A stretch of DNA of 5,386 nucleotides. Source: Actinomycetes bacterium. GTDB taxonomy: Bacteria > Actinomycetota > Actinomycetes > Streptosporangiales > Streptosporangiaceae. The stretch lies in contig JAFACJ010000572.1 of assembly GCA_023425615.1 (NCBI GenBank), forward strand, positions 1 to 5,386, in the 5' to 3' direction. The notes beneath the pieces were generated by a model. That model was given only the letters and a program-made list of their open reading frames with translations, ran no database searches and was not told where the DNA came from. Positions 1 to 4,892 of this stretch are shown piece after piece. The translations under genes were made by a program, and so were the position numbers. Numbering within the stretch: the stretch's first letter is position 1; each line of letters opens with the position of its first letter.

Positions 1-22
1 GCATCAGGGAACGACGACTCAT
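1..22 (-). CDS. 5' end of an unidentified gene, cut by the left edge
   Basis: On the minus strand an ATG at 22-20 is followed by open codons reading MSRRSLM to the window edge. Six bases upstream of the ATG lies AGGAGG (plus-strand 29-34), close to the ideal actinobacterial Shine-Dalgarno sequence and the best one in this window. An A+T-rich promoter-like stretch lies just further upstream. Seven residues are too few to assign a family; the two arginines after the start would fit many protein types, including an N-terminal signal sequence, but that is only a possibility. The gene runs in the same direction as the methyltransferase and starts 58 bases after its stop. Confidence 0.6.
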
Positions 23-28
23 GGGGGA

Positions 29-34
29 CCTCCT
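29..34 (-). promoter_or_regulatory. Strong ribosome binding site of the left-edge gene
   Basis: Read on the minus strand the bases are AGGAGG, followed by TCCCCC and then ATG. The six-base spacing and full match to the anti-Shine-Dalgarno core are the main reason for calling a gene start at position 22. Confidence 0.65.
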
Positions 35-44
35 GTTTCCCGGC

Positions 45-64
45 ATTGTTATACAAACCGTCTA
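45..64 (-). promoter_or_regulatory. Putative promoter and operator of the left-edge gene
   Basis: This is the most A+T-rich spot in the first 700 bases. The minus strand contains TATAAC (plus 49-54), a fair -10 element that would start transcription about 15-20 bases before the ATG at 22. No good -35 hexamer is seen. The -10 lies inside symmetrical sequence: TTGT-TAT-ACAA (46-56), and TATAC-AAACC-GTCTA (50-64), whose arms match in four of five positions. Such repeats over a -10 are typical of repressor sites, but no specific regulator can be named. Confidence 0.35.
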
Positions 65-76
65 GCTAGGGAAGGG

Positions 77-93
77 CCGGTCAGTAGGACCGG
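77..93 (-). terminator. Short hairpin over the methyltransferase stop codon
   Basis: CCGGTC (77-82) and GACCGG (88-93) form a perfect 6-bp stem with a 5-base loop AGTAG. The TGA stop of the minus-strand methyltransferase (83-81) spans the loop-stem junction. No U-run follows on the minus strand, only a pyrimidine-rich CCCTTCCCTAG. It may be a weak actinobacterial-type terminator or only a coincidence of GC-rich sequence. Confidence 0.25.
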
Positions 94-779
94 TGCCACA
101 GATTGACGGCGTAGTCCACTTCCGTCCCCTGGACCTCGGCGAGGAAGCGCGCCGCGAGTTCGGGCGGGAACTCGATGCCGAGCACCGCCTCCAGGGAGTG
201 GCGGTCGGGGAAGGACCAGCGGATGGTCAGGGCGCGGCGGGAGAAGCCGCGGCCCGCCCAGAACCGCTCGACCGCGCCCGGGTCGTACTCGGGCAGCCAC
301 TGCCGGAACCAGCGTCCGAAGGTGGAGCGGGTGGCGTCGTTGTCGATGATGAAGGCGGTGCCGCCGCGCCGCGTGACCCGCGCCACCTCGCGCAGCCCCG
401 GCTCGCAGCCGGGGCCGAAGAAGTACGCCCACCGCGCGTGCACGACGTCGACGCTGGCGTCGGGCAGCGGCAGCGCCTGGGCGGCGGCCGTGCGCACCGT
501 CACATTGCCGAGGGCGGCCGTGCGGCGGCGGGCGGCGTCGGCCAGGCCCGAGTGCGGCTCGACCCCGATCACCCGCGCCGCCTCACCGGCGAAGAAGGGC
601 AGGTGGAAACCGGTGCCGCAGCCGACGTCCAGGACCGTGGCGCCGGACCAGCCGCGGATCTCCCGCATCGCGGCGGCCAGCACCCCGTCCGGGTCGACCG
701 CCCGGTTCTCCAGCTCGTAGATCTTGGGGGTGTGCCAGATGTTGGGGCTGGGGACGGCACCGGGGGCGATCTCTACCAC
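81..779 (-). CDS. Class I SAM-dependent methyltransferase (Methyltransf_11 type)
   Basis: This is a probable soluble small-molecule methyltransferase with unknown substrate. Counting from GTG 779 (232 residues), VLDVGCGTGF at 49-58 is the glycine-rich SAM-binding motif I. GVEP at 72-75 carries the acidic residue expected to bind the SAM ribose hydroxyls. LPDASVDVVHARWAYFF at 105-121 is the motif IV region, and REVARVTRRGGTAFIIDND at 130-148 is the usual 'conserved helix, RxGG, strand' segment. The Rossmann core is complete. The frame is open back to an ATG at 857, giving 258 residues, but 11 of the 25 codons between that ATG and the GTG end in A or T, unlike the rest of the gene. The longer form would also run into the promoter of the divergent gene. 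The start is therefore placed at 779, without a Shine-Dalgarno sequence and perhaps leaderless. The family call is firm; the substrate is open. Confidence 0.85.
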   Translation of the reverse strand: MVEIAPGAVPSPNIWHTPKIYELENRAVDPDGVLAAAMREIRGWSGATVLDVGCGTGFHLPFFAGEAARVIGVEPHSGLADAARRRTAALGNVTVRTAAAQALPLPDASVDVVHARWAYFFGPGCEPGLREVARVTRRGGTAFIIDNDATRSTFGRWFRQWLPEYDPGAVERFWAGRGFSRRALTIRWSFPDRHSLEAVLGIEFPPELAARFLAEVQGTEVDYAVNLWHRSY

Positions 780-785
780 GGACAG

Positions 786-791
786 AGAGTA
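786..791 (-). promoter_or_regulatory. Possible -10 element of the methyltransferase gene
   Basis: The minus strand reads TACTCT here, six bases before the GTG at 779. Transcription would then start at or next to the GTG, explaining the lack of a ribosome binding site. No convincing -35 hexamer is present at the right distance, so the call is weak. Confidence 0.3.
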
Positions 792-810
792 ACCAACAGT
801 GCTGATGGTT
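791..810. promoter_or_regulatory. Operator-like inverted repeat in the divergent region
   Basis: AACCAaCAG-TG-CTGaTGGTT is a 20-bp imperfect palindrome: eight of nine arm positions pair around a two-base centre. It overlaps the end of the possible -10 of the methyltransferase and extends through its spacer. That position suits a dimeric repressor acting on the minus-strand gene. It shares no obvious core with the repeat at 2452-2473, so the TetR protein encoded here is not an obvious ligand. Confidence 0.4.
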
Positions 811-836
811 CGTCCTTTTCCCGCCAAGTGGTGGTC

Positions 837-854
837 CGTTCGGGCTCGCGAACG
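837..854. promoter_or_regulatory. Perfect 6-bp inverted repeat upstream of the isomerase-like gene
   Basis: CGTTCG-GGCTCG-CGAACG has perfect arms and a six-base spacer. It ends three bases before the TAGGCT -10 element of the plus-strand gene, so it covers the spacer and -35 zone of that promoter. It could be an activator or repressor site; a chance repeat in GC-rich DNA is also possible. Confidence 0.3.
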
Positions 855-856
855 CA

Positions 857-862
857 TAGGCT
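857..862 (+). promoter_or_regulatory. -10 element (TAGGCT) of the isomerase-like gene
   Basis: TAGGCT resembles the actinobacterial TANNNT -10 consensus and ends nine bases before the ATG at 872. Transcription would start one or two bases before, or at, the ATG, giving a nearly leaderless mRNA. The same hexamer appears upstream of proC at 4853-4858. The -35 region is poor. Confidence 0.4.
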
Positions 863-871
863 TTCGACAGG

Positions 872-1765
872 ATGGCCAGAGAGCGAGGAGCCTTGTCCCG
901 CAATGACGTAGCCAAGTCGATCAGGGTGCCCGACGCCCCGATCACGCTGTCGACCGCCTCGGTGTACCCCGAGAAGGTGCCGAGTGCCTTCGAGATGGCG
1001 TCATGGCTGGGCTATGACGGGGTGGAGGTCATGGTCACCCTGGACGCCGCCTCGCAGGACCTCAACGTGCTGCGCCGGCTCTCGGAGTACCACCAGATCC
1101 CGATCAAGTCGATCCACGCGCCGTGCCTGCTGTTCACCCAGATGGTCTGGGGCCGCGACCCGTGGGGCAAGCTGCTGCGCTCCAAGGAGATCGCCGAGCG
1201 GCTGGGCGCCGAGGTGGTGGTGGTGCACCCGCCGTTCCGCTGGCAGCGCGAGTACGCCCGCGACTTCGAGACGGGCCTGGCGCGGATGCAGGACGAGACC
1301 GACGTGGTCTTCGCGGTGGAGAACATGTTCCCCGCCAAGGCGCGCGGCACCGAACTCGGCATGTACTCCCCGCACTGGGACCCGACCGGCTACGACTACC
1401 CCTATCTGACCCTGGACATCTCCCACACCGCGGTGTCCGGCAGCGACCCGCTGGAGATGGCCGACCGCTACGGCGACCGGCTGCGGCACCTGCATCTGGC
1501 GGACGGCGTGGGCATCCCCAACAAGGACGAGCACCTGGTGCCGGGCCGCGGCTCCCAGCCGTGCGGGGAGATGCTGGAGCGGCTGGCGGCGCAGGGCTTC
1601 GGCGGCCATGTCGTCCTGGAGGTCAACACCCGCAAGGCGACCTCGCGGACCGAGCGCATCGAGGATCTGGCCGAGGCGCTGGCCTTCGCCCGGCTGCACC
1701 TGGCGGCCAACCGCACCTGGGAGGTCACGGCCTCCGGCGAGATCTCCCGGCAGCGCACCAGCTAG
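872..1765 (+). CDS. Sugar phosphate isomerase/epimerase-like TIM-barrel protein
   Basis: This 297-residue protein belongs to the xylose-isomerase-like TIM-barrel (AP endonuclease 2) superfamily, as do IolE and endonuclease [11 protein letters not shown] (28-35) and [10 protein letters not shown] (46-55) form the first strands. HAP (82-84), VVHPP (117-121), FAVENM (147-152), LDISH (181-185), HLHLADG (206-212), DEHLVPGRG (219-227) and VVLEVN (247-252) follow in the usual order. Glu150, Asp182, His208 and Glu250 are the likely metal ligands. The real substrate is unknown for this actinobacterial branch. The ATG at 872 suits a leaderless start after TAGGCT. TTG at 893 (GAGGAG only 2 bases upstream) and GTG at 926 are in-frame alternatives, and the clear homology begins only after about residue 20. 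The TAG stop abuts the TetR ATG, suggesting a shared transcript. Confidence 0.9.
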   Translation: MARERGALSRNDVAKSIRVPDAPITLSTASVYPEKVPSAFEMASWLGYDGVEVMVTLDAASQDLNVLRRLSEYHQIPIKSIHAPCLLFTQMVWGRDPWGKLLRSKEIAERLGAEVVVVHPPFRWQREYARDFETGLARMQDETDVVFAVENMFPAKARGTELGMYSPHWDPTGYDYPYLTLDISHTAVSGSDPLEMADRYGDRLRHLHLADGVGIPNKDEHLVPGRGSQPCGEMLERLAAQGFGGHVVLEVNTRKATSRTERIEDLAEALAFARLHLAANRTWEVTASGEISRQRTS

Positions 1766-2377
1766 ATGCCCGCGCAGCAGCCCGCGGGGACGCCGGAGAA
1801 GGCGGTGTCCGCGCGTCCCGGACGGCGCAGGGGCCAGTCGGAGACCCGGCCTCTGATCTTGAAGGCGGCCCGCGGGCTCTTCGCCGAGAAGGGCTTCGAC
1901 GGCACGTCGCTGCGGGCGGTGGCACGCGCGGCGGGGGTGGATCCGGCGCTGGTCCACCACTTCTTCGCGGGCAAGGAGGCGCTCTTCGTCGAGGCGATGG
2001 AGTTCCCCGTGGACCCGGCGCGGCTGGTGCCGCTGCTGCTGGAGGGGCCGCGTGCGGAGATCGGCGAGCGGATGGCCCGTGTCCTCCTGGGGCTCCTGGG
2101 CGAGGAGGAGACGCGGTCGCGGCTGCTGGCGCTCATCAGGTCGGCGGTGACCAGCGAGCAGGGCGCGGCGATGGTGCGGGAGTTCCTGATCTCCGCCCTG
2201 CTGGGCAGGGTCGCCGAGGGCCTGGGCGTCGAGCGGGTGCGGGTCATGCTGGCGGCGGCGCAGTTCATCGGCCTGGTGATGGGGCGGTACGTCCTGGAGG
2301 CCGAGCCCCTGGTGCTGGCCACCGACGAGGAGCTGGTCGAGCTGCTGGCCCCCAACCTCCAGCGCTATCTGGGCTGA
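1766..2377 (+). CDS. TetR/AcrR-family transcriptional repressor
   Basis: This is a DNA-binding dimeric repressor, probably of the adjacent ABC exporter. Residues 28-75 form the TetR DNA-binding domain: RPLILKAARGLFAEKGFDGTSLR, then helix-turn-helix AVARAAGVDPALVHHFFAGKEALF. The remaining part (about 84-203) is an all-helical ligand/dimer domain. VTSEQGAAMVREFL and the final NLQRYLG resemble the TetR_C_17-type C-terminus common in actinobacteria (from memory). Length is normal. The ATG directly follows the isomerase stop and has no good ribosome binding site. GTG at 1805 (codon 14) has GGAG at 1795-1798 with six-base spacing, so the native protein may be 190 residues; the skipped residues lie outside any domain. 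It may be translated by coupling from the upstream gene. Inducer unknown. Confidence 0.92.
   Translation: MPAQQPAGTPEKAVSARPGRRRGQSETRPLILKAARGLFAEKGFDGTSLRAVARAAGVDPALVHHFFAGKEALFVEAMEFPVDPARLVPLLLEGPRAEIGERMARVLLGLLGEEETRSRLLALIRSAVTSEQGAAMVREFLISALLGRVAEGLGVERVRVMLAAAQFIGLVMGRYVLEAEPLVLATDEELVELLAPNLQRYLG
1795..1798 (+). promoter_or_regulatory. Shine-Dalgarno site favouring an internal TetR start
   Basis: GGAG at 1795-1798, followed by AAGGCG and GTG at 1805, has ideal spacing. The upstream ATG at 1766 has no comparable site. It argues that the TetR protein begins VSARPGRRRG rather than MPAQQPAG. Confidence 0.4.
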
Positions 2378-2426
2378 CCTCCCGGTCCCCCGTCTCGTTT
2401 CCAGAGCATTACTCAGTGGTAGGCGC

Positions 2427-2456
2427 TTGACCGTCTCCTTTGCACCGTCTTAAATT
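2427..2456 (+). promoter_or_regulatory. Promoter of the ABC exporter operon (sigma-70/HrdB-like)
   Basis: TTGACC (2427-2432) matches five of six bases of the -35 consensus. After 17 bases comes TTAAAT (2450-2455), or after 18 bases TAAATT (2451-2456), as the -10. This is the best promoter in the window. The expected start point, about seven bases downstream, falls at 2462-2463, the A of the ATG, so the mRNA should be leaderless. That fits the absence of any Shine-Dalgarno sequence before 2463. Confidence 0.6.
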
Positions 2457-2473
2457 CATCACATGGTGAATTT
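2452..2473. promoter_or_regulatory. Candidate TetR operator over -10, start site and ATG
   Basis: AAATTCA (2452-2458) and TGAATTT (2467-2473) are perfect 7-bp arms around eight bases. Inside them a further CA (2460-2461) pairs with TG (2464-2465), so nine of eleven half-site positions are symmetrical. The length, and its place across the -10, the expected start point and the first four codons, are typical of TetR-family operators. Binding by the protein of the upstream gene is inferred from adjacency, not shown. Confidence 0.55.
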
Positions 2474-3182
2474 CTCCGTCAGGGTCGCGGACCTCAAGGT
2501 CCGCAGGGGCGGGCACGAGGTACTCCACGGGCTGACCTTCGAGGTGCCGCGGGGACGTGTCGTCGGGCTGCTGGGACCCAGCGGCTGCGGGAAGACGACG
2601 CTCATGCGCGCGATCGTCGGGGTGCAGGTCATCGAGAGCGGGACGGTCGAGGTGCTGGGGCATCCGGCGGGCTCACGGCGGGTGCGCGACCGCGTCGGGT
2701 ACGCCACCCAGCGCCCGGCCGTCTACCTGGACCTGACCGTCCGGGAGAACCTCGCCTACTTCGCCCGGGTGATCGGCGCCCCGAAGACGGACGTCGCCCG
2801 CGTCCTGGAGCAGGTCGACCTGACCGAGTACGCCGACCGGCTCGCCGGAACGCTCTCCGGCGGGCAGCTCGGCCGGACGAACCTGGCGGCGGCGCTGCTC
2901 GGCTCCCCCGAACTCGTCGTCCTCGACGAGCCGACGGTGGGCCTCGACCCGGTGCTGCGCAAGGAGCTGTGGGGGCTGTTCCAGCGGCTGGCCGCGGACG
3001 GCACGACGCTGCTGGTGTCCAGCCACGTGATGGACGAGGCGGCGCGCTGCCAGAGCCTGCTGCTCATGCGCCAGGGCCGGATCCTGGCCGAGGAGACCCC
3101 GGCCGGGCTGCGGGAGCGGACCGGCGCGCAGGACCTGGAAGAGGCGTTCCTGCGCCTGATCACCCTGGGGAGCGCGGCGTGA
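2463..3182 (+). CDS. ABC-2 type exporter, ATP-binding protein
   Basis: This 239-residue nucleotide-binding subunit powers export by the permease encoded next to it. Walker A is GPSGCGKTT (38-46). The Q-loop glutamine is Q83 in GYATQRP. The signature motif is LSGGQLGR (131-138), and Walker B with the D-loop is LVVLDEPTVGLDP (151-163), including catalytic Glu156. The H-loop histidine is H188 in VSSHVMDEA. All ATPase residues are present; the signature differs mildly from the usual LSGGQ-x-x-R context by Leu-Gly after the Gln. The short C-terminus (RTGAQDLEEAFLRL) resembles the DrrA/CcmA/NatA class of single-domain exporters for drugs, lipids or antibiotics, and the substrate cannot be read from sequence. 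The ATG at 2463 is supported by the promoter position. The operon is probably repressed by the adjacent TetR protein. Confidence 0.93.
   Translation: MVNFSVRVADLKVRRGGHEVLHGLTFEVPRGRVVGLLGPSGCGKTTLMRAIVGVQVIESGTVEVLGHPAGSRRVRDRVGYATQRPAVYLDLTVRENLAYFARVIGAPKTDVARVLEQVDLTEYADRLAGTLSGGQLGRTNLAAALLGSPELVVLDEPTVGLDPVLRKELWGLFQRLAADGTTLLVSSHVMDEAARCQSLLLMRQGRILAEETPAGLRERTGAQDLEEAFLRLITLGSAA
3167..3172 (+). promoter_or_regulatory. Ribosome binding site of the ABC permease
   Basis: GGGGAG lies inside the last codons of the ATPase gene, six bases before the GTG at 3179. It supports a GTG start that overlaps the ATPase stop. Confidence 0.5.
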
Positions 3183-3913
3183 ACGGCAGGGTGACCCTGG
3201 CGACCGCCGGAAGGATCCTCCAGCAGCTCCGGCACGACCGCCGGACGGTGGCGCTGCTCGTCGTCATGCCGACCCTGCTCATGGTGCTGCTGCGGTACGT
3301 CTTCGACGACCAGCGGATGTTCGACCGGATCGGGCCGATGCTGCTGGGCGTCTTCCCGCTCGTGGTGATGTTCGTGGTGACCAGCGTGGCCACCCTGCGC
3401 GAGCGGGCAGGCGGCACCCTGGAACGGCTGATGACGACCCCGCTGGGCAAGCTCGACCTGCTGCTGGGCTACGCGCTGGCGTTCGCGGTGGCCGCGCTGG
3501 TCCAGGTGGCGGTGATCCTCGCCGTCTCGCTGCTGCTCCTCGGGCTCGACGTCACCGGGCCGCTGTGGGGGCTGATCCTGGTCGCGGTGCTGGTCGCCCT
3601 GCTGGGCGTGGCGCTCGGCCTGCTGGCCAGCGCGTTCGCCCGCACGGAGTTCCAGGTGGTGCAGCTCATGCCCGCCTTGATCCTGCCCCAGTTCCTGCTG
3701 TGCGGCCTGTTCGCCCCCCGCGACTCCATGCAGGCGGTGCTGTCGGCGGCGTCGGACGTGATGCCCCTGTCGTACGCGGTGGACGCCATGCAGAAGCTGA
3801 CCGCCTCCGGCGGGTTCGGCTCCGACCTCGCCGTCGACGTCGCGGTCATCGTCGGGTTCACGGTGCTGTCGCTGATCCTCGGCGCGGCGACACTGCCCCG
3901 GCGCACCCCGTGA
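3179..3913 (+). CDS. ABC-2 type exporter, permease protein
   Basis: This 244-residue integral membrane subunit would dimerise and pair with two copies of the ATPase. Six hydrophobic segments are visible at about residues 23-40, 54-71, 94-121, 128-152, 160-180 and 219-238. Between segments 2 and 3 is the cytoplasmic coupling region LRERAGGTLERLMTTPLG (73-90), the hallmark of ABC2_membrane/DrrB-like permeases. CGLFAPRDSMQ (175-185) and MPLSYAVDAMQ (195-205) match the conserved loop before the last helix in this family. The open frame runs far upstream within the ATPase gene, but the start is set at GTG 3179 because of the GGGGAG site and the GTGA overlap with the ATPase stop, which indicates translational coupling. 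The substrate is unknown; drug or lipid export is a family-based guess. Confidence 0.92.
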   Translation: MNGRVTLATAGRILQQLRHDRRTVALLVVMPTLLMVLLRYVFDDQRMFDRIGPMLLGVFPLVVMFVVTSVATLRERAGGTLERLMTTPLGKLDLLLGYALAFAVAALVQVAVILAVSLLLLGLDVTGPLWGLILVAVLVALLGVALGLLASAFARTEFQVVQLMPALILPQFLLCGLFAPRDSMQAVLSAASDVMPLSYAVDAMQKLTASGGFGSDLAVDVAVIVGFTVLSLILGAATLPRRTP

Positions 3914-3920
3914 GGAGCTT

Positions 3921-3926
3921 AAGGTG
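3921..3926 (+). promoter_or_regulatory. Ribosome binding site of proline dehydrogenase
   Basis: AAGGTG (continuing GA) lies five bases before GTG 3932 and pairs with the anti-Shine-Dalgarno region. It supports the GTG start. GAGGAG at 3912-3917 is too far upstream to serve. Confidence 0.45.
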
Positions 3927-3931
3927 AAAGG

Positions 3932-4837
3932 GTGATCCGCCGAACCCTGCTGGCAGCCTCCCGCAGCCCCGCGCTGCGCACGGCCGTCGTGACCGCGCCG
4001 GTGACCCGCGGGGTGGTGCGGCGGTTCGTCGCGGGAGAAGGCCCCGAGCAGGCGCTGGCCGTCGCCGCGCGGCTGCTCGCCGACGGCCTGCTGGTCAGCC
4101 TGGACCGGCTCGGCGAGGACGTCCGCGACCAGGCGGGCGCCGAGGCGACGGTACGGGCGTATGAGAAGCTGCTGCCGGAACTCCCCGAGGGGGCGGAGGT
4201 CTCGGTCAAGCTGACGGCGCTCGGCCAGGCGCTGGACGGGGACCTGGCGCTGGCGAACGCCCGCCGGGTGTGCGCCGCGGCGGCGCGGGCCGGCACCACG
4301 GTCACCCTGGACATGGAGGACCACACCACCGTCGCCTCCACCCTCGGCGCCCTGTCCCGGCTGCGCGAGGAGTACCCGGAGACGGGCGCGGTGATCCAGG
4401 CGCAGCTCCGCAGGGCCGAGGAGTACTGCGCCGAACTGGCGTACGAGGGTTCGCGCGTGCGCCTGTGCAAGGGCGCCTACGACCCGCCGCCCTCGGTGGG
4501 CCACACGAGCCCCGCCGAGGTGGACAAGTCCTACGTCAGATGCCTGCGGGTGCTCATGGCGGGTTCGGGCTACCCGATGGTCGCCACCCACGACCCGCGT
4601 CTCATCGAGATCGCCGACGCGCTGCGGCTCATCAACGGCCGCGGCCTCGACACCTTCGAGTACCAGATGCTCTACGGCATCCGCCCCGACGAGCAGGCAC
4701 GTCTGGCCCGGACGGGCGCCCGGGTGCGCGTCTACGTCCCCTACGGCCAGGACTGGTACGGCTACCTCATGCGCCGTCTCGCCGAACGCCCCGCCAACCT
4801 CGCCTTCTTCCTGCGCTCCCTCCTCACGCGCTCCTGA
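3932..4837 (+). CDS. Proline dehydrogenase, monofunctional, FAD-dependent
   Basis: It oxidises L-proline to pyrroline-5-carboxylate with FAD, the first step of proline catabolism, usually at the membrane face and feeding electrons to quinone. The 301 residues match the length of single-domain actinobacterial enzymes. The TIM-barrel motifs are all present: SVKLTALG (91-98), LDMED (126-130), IQAQLRR (155-161), VRLCKGAYDPP (176-186) with the FAD-contacting lysine-glycine segment, ATHD (218-221), FEYQMLYGIR (242-251), and VYVPYGQDWYGYLMRRLAERPAN (267-289), which holds the paired arginines that bind the proline carboxylate. It follows the permease stop by 18 bases, so read-through from the exporter operon is likely, while proC follows after 55 bases with its own possible promoter. 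No P5C dehydrogenase gene is seen here. The name putB/prodh is used variably, so no symbol is given. Confidence 0.94.
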   Translation: MIRRTLLAASRSPALRTAVVTAPVTRGVVRRFVAGEGPEQALAVAARLLADGLLVSLDRLGEDVRDQAGAEATVRAYEKLLPELPEGAEVSVKLTALGQALDGDLALANARRVCAAAARAGTTVTLDMEDHTTVASTLGALSRLREEYPETGAVIQAQLRRAEEYCAELAYEGSRVRLCKGAYDPPPSVGHTSPAEVDKSYVRCLRVLMAGSGYPMVATHDPRLIEIADALRLINGRGLDTFEYQMLYGIRPDEQARLARTGARVRVYVPYGQDWYGYLMRRLAERPANLAFFLRSLLTRS

Positions 4838-4852
4838 GTCCCCGCGGCGCAT

Positions 4853-4858
4853 TAGGCT
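4853..4858 (+). promoter_or_regulatory. Possible -10 element (TAGGCT) of proC
   Basis: TAGGCT, preceded by AT, lies in the 55-base gap after proline dehydrogenase and would give a 5' leader of roughly 28 bases. It is identical to the hexamer before the isomerase-like gene at 857-862. No strong -35 is visible. A small inverted repeat AGTC-GTAG-GACT (4864-4875) sits just downstream. Confidence 0.35.
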
Positions 4859-4892
4859 GGCGAAGTCGTAGGACTACCAGGTCAGGTGTGTG

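Noticed and set aside
93..911. 272-codon plus-strand frame opposite the methyltransferase
   Set aside because: It is antisense to a gene with a clear SAM-binding motif, and the translation is repetitive and without a domain.
2378..2426. Search for a terminator after the TetR gene, and the partly symmetrical TACTCAGTGGTA (2410-2421)
   Set aside because: No stem longer than three bases with a T-run is visible, and the symmetry breaks after TAC/GTA, so neither a terminator nor an operator is supported.
1123..2430. 435-codon plus-strand frame across the isomerase-like and TetR genes
   Set aside because: It is out of frame with both real proteins and gives a low-complexity Gly/Ala/Arg/Pro translation without any motif.
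2843..2862. Inverted repeat CGCCGG-N8-CCGGCG
   Set aside because: It lies inside the ATPase coding sequence next to the signature motif. Six-base GC-only arms are expected by chance at this base composition.
2969..3178. Upstream extension of the permease frame into the ATPase gene
   Set aside because: The extension overlaps the Walker B/H-loop end of the ATPase out of frame. GTG 3179 has a ribosome binding site and gives the normal family length.
2756..4852. Very long open frame (698 codons) on the minus strand opposite the ABC and proline dehydrogenase genes
   Set aside because: It lies antisense to three genes with complete diagnostic motifs, and its translation is rich in Arg, Gly, Gln and His with no recognisable domain. 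This is the usual result of strong G/C third positions.
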